Positions 37,829 through 46,576 are shown, counted from the first letter of the stretch. The stretch: 64,000 bases of DNA from Anaerolineales bacterium (GCA_015075405.1 JABTUK010000001.1:372001-436000); one strand, 5' to 3'. The notes: generated by a model not told the origin, from the sequence alone. Numbers and translations: made by a program.

Positions 37829-39655
37829 TCAGGTACGACCACCCGTACCGACCTTAAAAACAGCCCGCCAGGGTTCGTAATGGCTAAAAATTTCATCCTG
37901 GTGAATAACTTTGTCGCCCTCTTTGACCGTGCGGGTGACCCGCACATCCAGGCCGTCCACGGCCCAATCTACCTGCTTGGTCATTCCGACCGGCAGCGTC
38001 GGGTCTTTTTCATAAATGGGCGGGCCATGCTTGATCGGTTTGCTCAATTCCGGTTCCGACACAGTCACTTCCCGATTGGTTTTGGTGCTGTAAAAATAAA
38101 AGGTGATGGTTCCAGTTTCCAGATCGCTGGCTGTTTGGATCAGCAAATGATAAGGGGTGTCATTGCGAAATCTGAAATCCACATCCGGGGTAAACACGGT
38201 TGCATCCAGACCCGGCCCCGAATTGGTCTCGTACCAGCCGACCCGGTAGCCGTGCGCCCAGCGCTCGATAATTTCATAGCCCCCTAAAAATGCGGCCCGA
38301 AAGGCGGTGGTACTGACCTGGCAAACCCCGCCGCCCAGGCCCACGCTGGTGCGATTGCCCTGGATAATCAGCGACTCGTTAAAACCAGCCTCTTTGGTGA
38401 CCGGCCCCAAGTGTTCATTAAATGAGAAGATGCCGTCCGGTGGGACAACGACGTTATTGAATTGCGAGGCGGCCAGAGCGATATTTTGCATGCGTGATTC
38501 ACTCGAACCCTTAAAATAAGTGGTCGCCTCGTAAACCAGTTCCTTGATGCCCAGACTGTCCAGGTTTTTGCTGGAAATCAACGGCTGCTTGACCGTCACC
38601 GGCAGTTCCACCAGGTGGGTCTGCCGATTTTTGAGGGCCATAATCTGCTCAAACGTGGCCTCAACATCCAGCGAGCGGCCCTCCTGGCTCTCTTGCAGCA
38701 CGATTAACTGGCTGTTTTCGGGATCGAATTGGAGCTTGGCGTCAACCGGCTCCCGCTCCAGGGCCTGGGCCATTTGCTCCAGGTAAGGGGCAAATTTCTC
38801 CCGGTTGGGGGTGATCACATACTCCGTTTTGCCGGCCTCGTTGACCTTTTGGCTTATGTCCATCAGGCCGACCAGCGCCTCGCGCTCCAGCCGCCACTCG
38901 GTCACGCCGGTTTCCCCCTTAAAACGAAAAATGAGGGGACGCCCCAGCAGATTTTCGGCCTGCTGCCGCGAGGCCTCCACATCGGTCACGGCCGGCAAAA
39001 TTTGCTGAACGACCGGATTGACCACCTGACCGTTATTTTCAAACAGCGCCGCCTCGATCAGCGGCTGCGTGGCCTCGACATTCATGCGCCGTCCGCGCTG
39101 AGACGGAATAACCTCAATCCGGGCGTCGGGATGGATCACCAGTTGGGCGTCCTGGGGCATTTGATTGATCTTGTCGGCCAATGCTTGCAGCATTTGATTG
39201 GTCGGGCCGGTATCGTAGAGAATCACCGGCTCGATATGGCGGGTGGTACGCAGCAGGCTCAAGTGCGTTAGCATATCGGCAAAAAGATTACCATTGCGCC
39301 CAATGGCATAGGCCGCATTGGTTGTAGTCGCTGCATCTACCCGCATACCCAATTCCTGGCCGCTGTAGCTCCAGGTCTCCAGGCCATATTGGATAGTTAC
39401 CTGGCGGGTCAGGTATTCGGGGGCGCGCTGGCTGACAATAGTCATCACCTGGGCCTGGGTCATTCCGCCCACATCAATTCCGGCCACCCACACCCCCGGA
39501 TAAACCCGGTTGAGGTAGACCACCTGGTAGGCCAGGGTTAAAAAAACCAGAATCACCAACAGGCCGCCGCTGGCCAAGACAAACAGCGCCGGCAGCCACA
39601 GGCTTACCGGGGAGGGTTTGAGGGGTTTGATAATAGGCTGGGTAATCTGGCTCAT
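37829..39655 (-). CDS. VanW family protein with peptidoglycan-binding-like domains
   Basis: The 608-residue protein has one N-terminal transmembrane helix (about 18-45). A repeated peptidoglycan-binding-4-like region follows (VAGIDVGGMTQAQV at about 60). The VanW domain lies at about 370-500 (NIALAASQFNNVVVPPDGIF, SFNEHLGPVTKEAGF, VGLGGGVCQVSTTAFRAAFL, HGYRVGWYETNSGPGLDATV). A C-terminal G5-like stretch ends the protein. Such proteins are membrane-anchored and face the cell envelope; their exact role is unknown. A strong promoter lies at 39752-39780. Confidence 0.93.
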   Translation of the reverse strand: MSQITQPIIKPLKPSPVSLWLPALFVLASGGLLVILVFLTLAYQVVYLNRVYPGVWVAGIDVGGMTQAQVMTIVSQRAPEYLTRQVTIQYGLETWSYSGQELGMRVDAATTTNAAYAIGRNGNLFADMLTHLSLLRTTRHIEPVILYDTGPTNQMLQALADKINQMPQDAQLVIHPDARIEVIPSQRGRRMNVEATQPLIEAALFENNGQVVNPVVQQILPAVTDVEASRQQAENLLGRPLIFRFKGETGVTEWRLEREALVGLMDISQKVNEAGKTEYVITPNREKFAPYLEQMAQALEREPVDAKLQFDPENSQLIVLQESQEGRSLDVEATFEQIMALKNRQTHLVELPVTVKQPLISSKNLDSLGIKELVYEATTYFKGSSESRMQNIALAASQFNNVVVPPDGIFSFNEHLGPVTKEAGFNESLIIQGNRTSVGLGGGVCQVSTTAFRAAFLGGYEIIERWAHGYRVGWYETNSGPGLDATVFTPDVDFRFRNDTPYHLLIQTASDLETGTITFYFYSTKTNREVTVSEPELSKPIKHGPPIYEKDPTLPVGMTKQVDWAVDGLDVRVTRTVKEGDKVIHQDEIFSHYEPWRAVFKVGTGGRT

Positions 39656-39751
39656 ACTTTATTCCAAACAAAGGCCACTGAAACTTGCTATTCAATAATC
39701 ATACCAGGGGAAACGGCGGCTGTAAATAAAAACAGTCCACACTTTCCCTAT

Positions 39752-39780
39752 ACTATACCGACGATTAGAAACAGTGTCAA
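39752..39780 (-). promoter_or_regulatory. Sigma-70-type promoter of the vanW-like gene
   Basis: On the minus strand TTGACA (39780-39775) and TATAGT (39757-39752) are separated by 17 bp, a near-consensus match. The expected start of transcription is about 90 nt before the ATG at 39655. Confidence 0.8.
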
Positions 39781-39837
39781 CTTACCTTATGTAATGCTGA
39801 AAAGTGTGATATAATGAGATTGAAAGGAGATCTGACC

Positions 39838-40200
39838 ATGTTCCAATACAAAGCTAAAGTAGAACGCATTGTAGACGGCGACACCCTGTGGGTAGATGTT
39901 GACCTGGGCTTCTTTCTACGCCAGAAAATGCACCTACGGCTGTGGCGAGTCAATACCCCAGAAATCCGGGGGATCGAGCGACCGGAAGGTCTCCGGGCCA
40001 AGCAGTACGTTGCCGATGCCCTCCCGCCGGGCAGCACGGTTGTCATCAAAACCTATAAAATAGAAAAGTATGGCCGTTTTCTGGCCGATGTTTATTACCT
40101 GCCCGGCAGCGACGATAACGACCAGATTCTGGCCCACGGCATTCACCTTAACCAGGAACTTTTGGATAAAGGTCTGGCTACGCTGGCGGAAGATTACTAA
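39838..40200 (+). CDS. Thermonuclease (SNase) family nuclease
   Basis: The 120-residue protein has the staphylococcal nuclease-like core: KVERIVDGDTLWVDVDLGFF, LRLWRVNTPEIRG, GLRAKQYVADAL and KYGRFLADVYY, ending with LNQELLDKGLATL. The Arg and Asp/Glu positions of the SNase active site are present (RLWRVNTPE, YGRFLADV). No signal peptide is visible, so it is probably cytoplasmic. AAGGAGA lies before the ATG at 39838. Its TAA overlaps the next ATG by one base (TAATG), so the two genes are coupled. Confidence 0.9.
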   Translation: MFQYKAKVERIVDGDTLWVDVDLGFFLRQKMHLRLWRVNTPEIRGIERPEGLRAKQYVADALPPGSTVVIKTYKIEKYGRFLADVYYLPGSDDNDQILAHGIHLNQELLDKGLATLAEDY

Positions 40201-41126
40201 TGAAAATTGATTTCGGCTGGGAAATTCCCAGCGGACGCCGCCGCCCGGCCGGCCCCGAGGTTGCCTATATCGCCCAGGTTCGCCGCATCCTCGACCGCCT
40301 CAGTGGGCGCTTTCATTCGGCCTGGCTGCCCGACCATTTCATGGACGGCCAGGCAGAGATGCCGGAGGCCATGACCACCCTCAGCTATTTGGCCGGTCTC
40401 TACCCGGCATTGTATTTTGGGCCAGTGGTACTGGGGCAGAATTATCGCAACCCGGCCCTGCTGGCCAAAATGGCCGCCACCCTGCAAGGCTTGAGCGGCG
40501 GGCGTTTTATTCTAGGGCTGGGCGCCGGCTGGAAGGAGGAGGAGTACCGCGCCTATGGCTACGACTTCCCCCCGCTGCCGACTCGTGTGGCCCAATTGGC
40601 CGAAGTAGTTCAGATTTGCCGGGCCATGTGGGACCCGACCCAACCGGAAGCCACCTTCCACGGCCAGCACTACCACATTGAAAAAGCCATTTGTCAGCCC
40701 AAACCCGTCCCACCGCCGCCGGTGATGATCGGCGGCGGCGGCGAAAAGCTCATGCTGCGGCTGATTGCCCAACACGCCGATTGGTGGAACCTGGTCGGCG
40801 TTACTCCTGCCACCTATGCCCACAAAATTAAGGTGCTTGAACAACACTGCGCCGATATTGGCCGCGACCCGGCCAGCATCCGCAAAACCTGGGCCGGAGT
40901 GATCAGCCTGGCCTCCACCCGCCGCCAGGCCGAAGCAGCTATGCAAGGGTATCCCATCTGGCCGGAAGACACGCCTATTCTGGGCACACCGGCTGAAGTG
41001 ATAACCCAATTGCAGCATTATACGTCGCTAGGCGTAGATTGCTTCATTTTTGGCTTCGCCGACGAGCCGGGGCTGGCCGGGATTAATTTGTTTATTGAAG
41101 AGGTGATGCCGCACTTTGAGAGGTGA
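40200..41126 (+). CDS. LLM-class (luciferase-like) flavin/F420-dependent oxidoreductase
   Basis: The 308-residue protein has the luciferase-like monooxygenase pattern: WLPDHFMDG, YFGPVVLGQNYRNPALLAKM, LSGGRFILGLGAGWKEEEYR, the insertion FHGQHYHIEKAICQPKP and PPVMIGGGGEKLMLRLIAQH. The GLGAGW motif and pattern are common to F420-dependent members, but the cofactor (FMN or F420) cannot be settled by motif alone. It is translationally coupled to the SNase gene, a pairing without obvious metabolic logic. Confidence 0.9.
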   Translation: MKIDFGWEIPSGRRRPAGPEVAYIAQVRRILDRLSGRFHSAWLPDHFMDGQAEMPEAMTTLSYLAGLYPALYFGPVVLGQNYRNPALLAKMAATLQGLSGGRFILGLGAGWKEEEYRAYGYDFPPLPTRVAQLAEVVQICRAMWDPTQPEATFHGQHYHIEKAICQPKPVPPPPVMIGGGGEKLMLRLIAQHADWWNLVGVTPATYAHKIKVLEQHCADIGRDPASIRKTWAGVISLASTRRQAEAAMQGYPIWPEDTPILGTPAEVITQLQHYTSLGVDCFIFGFADEPGLAGINLFIEEVMPHFER

Positions 41127-41192
41127 AGCGTGATGCGTGATACGTGAGATTTTTGCCTGAAATCCTCACGTATCACGCATCACGTATCAAAA
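41127..41192. repeat. GTGATGCGTGATACGTGAG hairpin
   Basis: The word run GCGTGATGCGTGATACGTGA is followed by the inverted TCACGTATCACGCATCACGT. It lies between the oxidoreductase and the zinc-finger gene and could end or stabilise the upstream transcript. Confidence 0.6.
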
Positions 41193-41223
41193 ATTTAACA
41201 CCTGATACAAAGGCAATGAGCTT

Positions 41224-41478
41224 ATGAAAAAACGCTATCCTGTCAAACCGCCGGCAGCTATCGGCGAGGCGTATGAAGAACATTGCCGTCACTGCGGCGG
41301 CAGCGGCCAGGAGCCGGGGCTGGGTGATCTCACCTGCCGCGAGTGCTTCGGGCGAGGCCGGAATCGCTGGCGCATCGAGGAATGTGAAACCTGCAACGGT
41401 AAAGGCAGCAAACATTTTGGGCTGGTCAAATGCAAAACCTGCCGGGGGCGCGGCTGGACACGCCGCGATGTTGGCTAA
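41224..41478 (+). CDS. Stand-alone DnaJ-type cysteine-rich zinc-finger protein
   Basis: This 84-residue protein has four CxxCxGxG-like repeats: CRHCGGSG, CRECFGRG, CETCNGKG and CKTCRGRG, in the order expected for the zinc-binding domain of DnaJ. There is no J domain and no substrate-binding C-terminal domain. With two zinc sites it could be a small chaperone-like or redox protein; that is inference. It is preceded by AATGAGCTT and an ATG at 41224 with no strong ribosome site, and it is followed by the aldo/keto reductase operon promoter. Confidence 0.8.
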   Translation: MKKRYPVKPPAAIGEAYEEHCRHCGGSGQEPGLGDLTCRECFGRGRNRWRIEECETCNGKGSKHFGLVKCKTCRGRGWTRRDVG

Positions 41479-41497
41479 AACAATCTGACAAAATTAA

Positions 41498-41523
41498 ACT
41501 GACAAATATTGACATTTGTCAGT
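41498..41523. promoter_or_regulatory. Palindromic operator, probable TetR binding site
   Basis: ACTGACAAAT and ATTTGTCAGT are perfect inverted half-sites separated by ATTGAC. The palindrome covers the -35 box of the promoter next to it. A further half-site copy CTGACAAAA lies at about 41485. The TetR regulator encoded downstream is the natural candidate to bind here. Confidence 0.85.
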
Positions 41524-41537
41524 TGATAGTTTATACT
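41509..41537 (+). promoter_or_regulatory. Consensus promoter of the aldo/keto reductase-tetR operon
   Basis: TTGACA (41509-41514) and TATACT (41532-41537) are spaced by 17 bp. The -35 sits inside the palindromic operator, so a bound repressor would block RNA polymerase. Confidence 0.88.
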
Positions 41538-41593
41538 CTTCCTATCTGGTGAATATAGAGGTTTTATGCTCAACCGATAGGAGGTTATTCTTT

Positions 41594-42607
41594 ATGATAA
41601 CGCGTAAACTTGGTTCGACTGGCCCGCAAGTGTCTGCGCTGGGCCTGGGCTGCATGGGCATGTCCGATCTGTACGGCCCCACCGACGAGGCCGAGAGCAT
41701 CGCTACCATCCACGCTGCGTTGGAGGCCGGCATCAATCTTTTCGACAGCGGTGACTTTTATGGCATGGGCCACAACGAGCTGCTGCTGCGCGACGCCCTG
41801 CGCGGTCACGCCCGTGAAAAGGCGATAATTAGCATTAAATTTGGCGTCCTGCGCGGCCCTGATCGCAGTTGGGGCGGTATTGATGGTCGCCCCGCCGCCG
41901 TCAAAAATTTTCTCGCCTATACCTTGCGCCGGCTGGGCACGGATTATGTGGACATTTATCGCCTGGCGCGGGTTGATCCTGCGGTACCCATTGAGGAGAC
42001 AACCGGCGCGATTGCGGATATGGTCCGGGCAGGGTACGTCCGGCATATCGGTCTTTCCGAAGCGGGGGCAGATACGATTCGCCGCGCGGCGGCGGTACAC
42101 CCCATCGCCGATCTACAGATTGAGTATTCGTTGCTCTCACGCGGCATCGAGGCCGAGATTCTGCCCACCTGCCGCGAACTTGGCATTGGCATAACCGCTT
42201 ATGGGGTTTTATCGCGCGGCCTGATCAGCGGTCACTGGTCAAAGGAGCGAGCAATGATGCCGGGTGATTTCCGCAATTTCAGTCCGCGTTTCAGCGGCGA
42301 AAATCTTGAGCATAATCTTTCCCTGGTCGAAGCGCTGCGGGCCGTTGCCGAGGCCAAAGGCGCAACCGTAGCCCAGGTAGCGATTGCCTGGGTACTGTCT
42401 CGCGGGCAGGACATTGTGCCGCTGGTTGGGGCCCGCCGGCGCGACCGCCTGACTGAGGCGTTGGGGGCGCTCAGCCTCGATCTGACCGGCGACGATCTGG
42501 CCCAGATCGAGCGGGCGGTGCCGCCCGGCGCGGCCGCAGGCGACCGCTACCCCACGGCCCAGATGGCCCACCTCGACAGCGAGCGCCGGGGAGCGGCTGT
42601 GGCATGA
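41594..42607 (+). CDS. Aldo/keto reductase
   Basis: The 337-residue enzyme has the AKR barrel pattern: LGLGCMGMSDLYGPTDEAES, INLFDSGDFYGMGHNELLL with the catalytic Asp and Tyr, AIISIKFG with the Lys, and the C-terminal NADPH-binding stretch DIVPLVGARRRDRLTEALG. The usual His position reads LARVDP, as in a known subfamily close to YakC/IolS-like reductases, so this is not treated as a defect. AGGAGG lies before ATG 41594. Its TGA overlaps the tetR ATG (ATGA), so the two are co-translated and probably repressor-controlled. Confidence 0.93.
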   Translation: MITRKLGSTGPQVSALGLGCMGMSDLYGPTDEAESIATIHAALEAGINLFDSGDFYGMGHNELLLRDALRGHAREKAIISIKFGVLRGPDRSWGGIDGRPAAVKNFLAYTLRRLGTDYVDIYRLARVDPAVPIEETTGAIADMVRAGYVRHIGLSEAGADTIRRAAAVHPIADLQIEYSLLSRGIEAEILPTCRELGIGITAYGVLSRGLISGHWSKERAMMPGDFRNFSPRFSGENLEHNLSLVEALRAVAEAKGATVAQVAIAWVLSRGQDIVPLVGARRRDRLTEALGALSLDLTGDDLAQIERAVPPGAAAGDRYPTAQMAHLDSERRGAAVA

Positions 42608-43200
42608 ATGAATCGGCGCTGACCCCCCAGCAAATCCTTGAGGCAGCGGAGGAAGTTCTCCGCCGCTTTGGACCGGCCAAGGCCACGGTTGTTGATGTCG
42701 CCCGTGCGCTGGGGGTCAGCCATGGCAGCGTCTACCGCCATTTTTCAAGCAAGGCGGCGCTGCGTGATGCCGTAGCGGAGCGGTGGCTGGCCGAAGTCTC
42801 GGCCCCCTTAGCAGCGGTAGCGGCTGAAACCGGCCCCGCTCCAGAGCGATTACGGCGCTGGCTCGATCTTTTGATTATGTCCAAACGGAAACGGGCCTTC
42901 GATGACCCGGAGATGTTTGCCACCTATCTGGAGATTGCCGCCGACGCCCGAGAGGTGGTCAAGGCGCACGTCAACGAACTCATCGGGCAGCTTGCCCGGA
43001 TCATTGCCGATGGCATAGCGCAAGGCGAGTTTACAGCGGTAGACCCACTCACCGCCGGACGGGCCGTGTTCGACGCGACAAGCCGCTTCCACAAACCAAC
43101 CCACGCCGCTGAGTGGTCTGATCCAGGCATTGACGCCGCGTTTGAAGGCGTCTGGTCGCTTATTCTGGGCGGATTGGGCGCGTCCAAAACCACTGATTAG
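42604..43200 (+). CDS. TetR-family transcriptional repressor
   Basis: The 198-residue protein has a TetR N-terminal helix-turn-helix (about 8-55: QQILEAAEEVLRRFG, VVDVARALGVSHGSVYRHFS, KAALRDAVAERW) and a C-terminal ligand domain with FDATSRFHKP. It probably autoregulates the reductase operon through the palindrome at 41498-41523; this is inference from the coupled order. The stop overlaps the convergent glutamate dehydrogenase stop by 4 bp. Confidence 0.93.
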   Translation: MNESALTPQQILEAAEEVLRRFGPAKATVVDVARALGVSHGSVYRHFSSKAALRDAVAERWLAEVSAPLAAVAAETGPAPERLRRWLDLLIMSKRKRAFDDPEMFATYLEIAADAREVVKAHVNELIGQLARIIADGIAQGEFTAVDPLTAGRAVFDATSRFHKPTHAAEWSDPGIDAAFEGVWSLILGGLGASKTTD

Positions 43201-44504
43201 GGGAATATACCCCGCTGGTCCAACGCCTCGGCGACCCGCGAGACGGCCAGCATAAATGCGCCCTGGCGCAAAGATACCTTGTTCGCCTCGCTGAAATCAC
43301 AGACCTGGTCGAAGGCGTTATACAGAAAGCGGCGCAGATTTTTTTGCACTTCGTCCAAACCCCACTGAAACGCCTGCAAGCCCTGGACCCACTCAAAATA
43401 GCTCACCGTCACCCCGCCGGCATTGGCCAGAATATCAGGCGATACGATCACCCCGCGCTGGTGCAGAATATTGTCCGCGGCGGCGCTGGTCGGGCCGTTG
43501 GCCCCTTCGACAATGTACCTGGCCCGAATCCGGTCGGCGTTACGAACGGTAATTTGGTCTTCGAGGGCGGCAGGAATCAACACATCGCAGGGGAGTAATA
43601 ATAATTCCTCATTGCTGACAGTCTCAACGCCGGGCGGAGCATAACCGGCCAGGGTGCGGGTCGGCGAGGTGCGGGTGTAGGCCAGCATGGCCTCAACATC
43701 CAACCCCTGCGGATTGTAATAACCGCCGGATACATCGCTGACCGCCACTACCTTGCAACCATCTCGAACCAGATAGTGCGCCGTCCAGTAGCCCACCTTG
43801 CCAAAACCTTGCAGCGCCACCGTTGCCCCTTCGACGGGGGTGCCGTAGCGTTTCATCGTATTTTCGGCAATAATGGCAACTCCCAGCCCGGTGGCGTCGG
43901 CCCGGCCGGCACTGCCGCCCAGAATCAACGGTTTGCCGGTCACAATTTCCTGGCTGGCCTCGCCACGGAGCATGCTATAGGTATCGCTCATCCAGGCCAT
44001 GGTCCGCTCGTCAGTATTGACATCCGGAGCGGGGATATCTTTTTTGGGGCCGATAATGGGCATGATGGCATAGGTGTAGCGTCGGGTCAGGCGGCGCAGT
44101 TCATTTTCCGAGAGGGTGTTGGGGCTAACACAGATGCCGCCTTTGGCTCCCCCGTAGGGTAGGTTAAGCACGGCGCATTTCCAGGTCATCAACTGGGCCA
44201 GCGCCGTCACTTCTTCCAGAGACACATCGGCGTGAAAGCGCACCCCGCCTTTGCAGGGGCCGGGCACGCTGGTGTGCTGGACGCGATAGCCGGTGTAGAC
44301 AGCCGTTTCGCCGTCGTCCAGTTCAACCGGCAGGGAGACGGTCAGCGTCCGCTCGCAACTGCGTAAGACACGATGTAAGCTAGGGTTAAGGTTGAGCCGT
44401 TCAGCCGCAGTATCCAGATGGTGCAGGGCTGAATTTAGCATGTGTTGGCCGGGGGTCTCCAGAACCGCCGGCTGTGCTGGGGTCACAGGGGATGCCACAG
44501 TCAT
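43197..44504 (-). CDS. gdhA: Glu/Leu/Phe/Val dehydrogenase, probably glutamate dehydrogenase
   Basis: The 435-residue enzyme has the family motifs: VQHTSVPGPCKGGVRFHADV, MTWKCAVLNLPYGGAKGGI with the catalytic Lys, IPAPDVNTDERTMAWM, VALQGFGKVGYWTAHYLV as the NAD(P) fold, and EGANGPTSAAADNILHQRG. It links 2-oxoglutarate and ammonia to glutamate. Length matches hexameric GDH. The substrate could also be another amino acid. A stop overlap with the convergent tetR gene leaves no room for a terminator between them. Confidence 0.94.
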   Translation of the reverse strand: MTVASPVTPAQPAVLETPGQHMLNSALHHLDTAAERLNLNPSLHRVLRSCERTLTVSLPVELDDGETAVYTGYRVQHTSVPGPCKGGVRFHADVSLEEVTALAQLMTWKCAVLNLPYGGAKGGICVSPNTLSENELRRLTRRYTYAIMPIIGPKKDIPAPDVNTDERTMAWMSDTYSMLRGEASQEIVTGKPLILGGSAGRADATGLGVAIIAENTMKRYGTPVEGATVALQGFGKVGYWTAHYLVRDGCKVVAVSDVSGGYYNPQGLDVEAMLAYTRTSPTRTLAGYAPPGVETVSNEELLLLPCDVLIPAALEDQITVRNADRIRARYIVEGANGPTSAAADNILHQRGVIVSPDILANAGGVTVSYFEWVQGLQAFQWGLDEVQKNLRRFLYNAFDQVCDFSEANKVSLRQGAFMLAVSRVAEALDQRGIFP

Positions 44505-44584
44505 AGGGGCGCCTCACTTTCAAACTTCATTGTTTATAGTTAAAGGTAAGGTGAGTATACCACGAGCCAGAGGCTTTTGCGAAA

Positions 44585-44675
44585 AAGGTAGACGGTAGAC
44601 GAGGGGTGTGGAAGGTGGGGAGGCTGGAAAATTCTGACCAATCTTCCAGCCTTCCAATCCTCCGACCTTCTTCGA
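44585..44675. repeat. GTAGACGGTAGAC and GGAGGCTGGAAA hairpin words
   Basis: GGTAGACGGTAGACGAGG precedes AAGGTGGGGAGGCTGGAAAA, which is followed by the inverted CTTCCAGCCTTCCAATCCTC. No gene is present. Confidence 0.6.
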
Positions 44676-44703
44676 CCCTACTAAATTGATTAGTTACTAC
44701 ATC

Positions 44704-44823
44704 ATGTCATTTCGAGCGACAAAGGAGCGAGAAATCCCCAGGGCACAATACGTAAAAGTGAGGTGTCGGGGATTTCTCCCTGCGGTCAAAACCTGTCCTG
44801 AGCTTGTCGAATGGATGACATGA
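44704..44823. repeat. TCATTTCGAGCGA palindrome, second copy
   Basis: TGTCATTTCGAGCGACAAAG and GAGAAATCCCC are followed by inverted GGGGATTTCTCCCTGCGGTC and GTCGAATGGATGACATG. It is related to the copy near 33573. It lies in a 607-bp gap that holds no gene. Confidence 0.7.
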
Positions 44824-44842
44824 CCAAACAGTTATATTCAAT

Positions 44843-44936
44843 AGATCCAATTTTTGACCGTAGCAAAGGCATCCTCATGCCTTTGCGGACGGCATAGGGA
44901 TGCCGTCCTACAGAAATTTGGATCTACTGATATTGA
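44843..44936. repeat. GATCCAAATTT-ended palindrome with a different core
   Basis: The ends ATAGATCCAATTTTTG and AAATTTGGATCTACTGA match the dispersed GATCCAAATTT family. The core is built from GCAAAGGCATCCTCATGCCT and GGCATAGGGATGCCGTCC instead of the usual block. It looks like a modular relative. Confidence 0.65.
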
Positions 44937-45030
44937 TTAGCAAATATAAGGAGATGCCCTATTTAGGGATTATTTACCCTCCACCCCCTGGATATAGGGT
45001 TTTCGTATAAAAGTCGCCTTGAACTCCTTC

Positions 45031-45058
45031 TTGCCAACATTTTGATTTGTGCTATAAT
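45031..45058 (+). promoter_or_regulatory. Sigma-70-type promoter of the TPR tail-anchored protein gene
   Basis: TTGCCA (45031-45036) and TATAAT (45053-45058) are spaced by 16 bp, about 50 nt before the ATG at 45112. Confidence 0.75.
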
Positions 45059-45111
45059 TAGTATTATGAAAAGTTGTTATGGTAAGTTTACCGGGTAGAA
45101 CGGGGGTATTT

Positions 45112-46575
45112 ATGGCAACTTCTCTGGAACTGGCAATTACAGCCATCCGCTCGGGCCGCAAAGAAGAAGGGCGGCAGTTGCTCAATTTGCTTATTCAGCA
45201 GAATCCCAACAACGAGCAGGCCTGGCTGTGGATGAGCGGCGTGGTTAACACCGACGAGCAGCGCGCGCGCTGCCTGTACCATGTGCTGGCCATCAACCCC
45301 GATAACGAGCTGGCCCGGCGCGGCCTGCAAATTCTGGGTATTGTGGTGTCTGACTCGCGGCCGGTCAAAGTGCCCCGCGACTCCCAACCTATTCCGGTGC
45401 AGCGGCCCGAACCCGAAGCAGCCACCCCCTGGCCGGTTCCCCAGGCTGCGCCAACCCCTGGCCCAGCCGACACCCAACCGCTGCCGCCACCACCCGAACC
45501 AAAAGCTGAACCGTCTCCGGCTGCTCCCGTCGCCGCCACTCCGCCCGAAGAGCGGCGACCTTTCCGGCTCGATCCCAAAACCATTACCCAGGAGTTGCCC
45601 TTTGTGCCCCTGCGCGAGCCGTTTGCCGAACCTGCCCGCCGCTCGCCCTCGGCTTTTATTCCACGCGTGGAAGCCGACCCACCGGCCTCGGCTGAGACGC
45701 CGCCGCCCAACGGCTCGCCCACCCCTGTGACAGAAACAGGGGCTGCGGCTCAACCCCAACCTGAGTTGGCGCTCATTCCGCTGAAACAGCCCGATGTCCC
45801 GCTGCCTGATTTTCCCGCCGTGCCGTCAGCCCCGCCCCCTCCGGCGACTGCTACACCCGCATCGGTCAGCGATACGGGTCCGTTATCCAATTCGACGCCG
45901 GCCCAGCCCCAAGTCCAGGCTTTTGCTCCCGGCGGGCCAATCAATGAGACCCGACCTTCCCAACCGATTTGGGTCACTCATTCCAATGTGACCATGAGCA
46001 TGCCCACGCCGCAAAATCCGCTGCCTTACCCCAACCCCAACCTTAACTCGAATGTGACCATGGGCATGCCAACCCATTATTTGCCGCCCCAAAATCCGGT
46101 TCAGCAGAACGCCACCCCGATTCATTCTAACGCGACAATGGGCATGCCGATGCCGCCGCAAAACGGCCAGTTTCCCCCTCAACCCGAAATGATGCCGGTC
46201 ATGCAGCCCAATGGCGTAATGGGGATGATGCCCTATCAGCCTGCGCCGTTCCCGCCGCCTTATCCCCAAAACCAGGTTTACCATTCCAGCGCCACCATGG
46301 CCATGCCGACTATGACCGAAGCCGAAGCCAGAGCGCGTTTAATGGCCGGTCAACCTATGCCGATGGCTTCTGATCCCTATGCGGCTTTGCGGATGGCTGC
46401 CCCGATCCCTCAGCCTGCTCCGACTTCGAAAAAGAGCAGCAAAAAGACGGCCAAAAATGAGGACGAGGAAGATGAAGAGGTCAATCTGCTGGCCGTCATC
46501 GTTTTTGGTTCCCTGTCTGTCACTGCATTGGGGGGTATGGGGATGTTGATTTTATTGTGGTTTACCAGTGTGTGA
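45112..46575 (+). CDS. TPR-like, proline-rich tail-anchored membrane protein
   Basis: The 487-residue protein has an N-terminal tetratricopeptide-like pair (about 5-75: ITAIRSGRKEEGRQLLNLLI, WLWMSGVV, YHVLAINPDNELARRGLQIL). A long Pro/Ala/Gln-rich region follows. Within it lie four spaced repeats of the form SN(V/A)TMxMP: HSNVTMSMP, NSNVTMGMP, HSNATMGMP and HSSATMAMP. A final transmembrane helix (about 465-487) anchors the C-terminus. ATG 45112 follows GGGGGT; an upstream ATG at 45079 is possible. Function is unknown; the layout suggests a cytoplasmic scaffold on the membrane. Confidence 0.8.
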   Translation: MATSLELAITAIRSGRKEEGRQLLNLLIQQNPNNEQAWLWMSGVVNTDEQRARCLYHVLAINPDNELARRGLQILGIVVSDSRPVKVPRDSQPIPVQRPEPEAATPWPVPQAAPTPGPADTQPLPPPPEPKAEPSPAAPVAATPPEERRPFRLDPKTITQELPFVPLREPFAEPARRSPSAFIPRVEADPPASAETPPPNGSPTPVTETGAAAQPQPELALIPLKQPDVPLPDFPAVPSAPPPPATATPASVSDTGPLSNSTPAQPQVQAFAPGGPINETRPSQPIWVTHSNVTMSMPTPQNPLPYPNPNLNSNVTMGMPTHYLPPQNPVQQNATPIHSNATMGMPMPPQNGQFPPQPEMMPVMQPNGVMGMMPYQPAPFPPPYPQNQVYHSSATMAMPTMTEAEARARLMAGQPMPMASDPYAALRMAAPIPQPAPTSKKSSKKTAKNEDEEDEEVNLLAVIVFGSLSVTALGGMGMLILLWFTSV

Positions 46576-46576
46576 G

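Noticed and set aside
41940..41985. Missing catalytic His in the aldo/keto reductase (LARVDP)
   Set aside because: Several related reductases have the same substitution, so I do not treat it as a defect.
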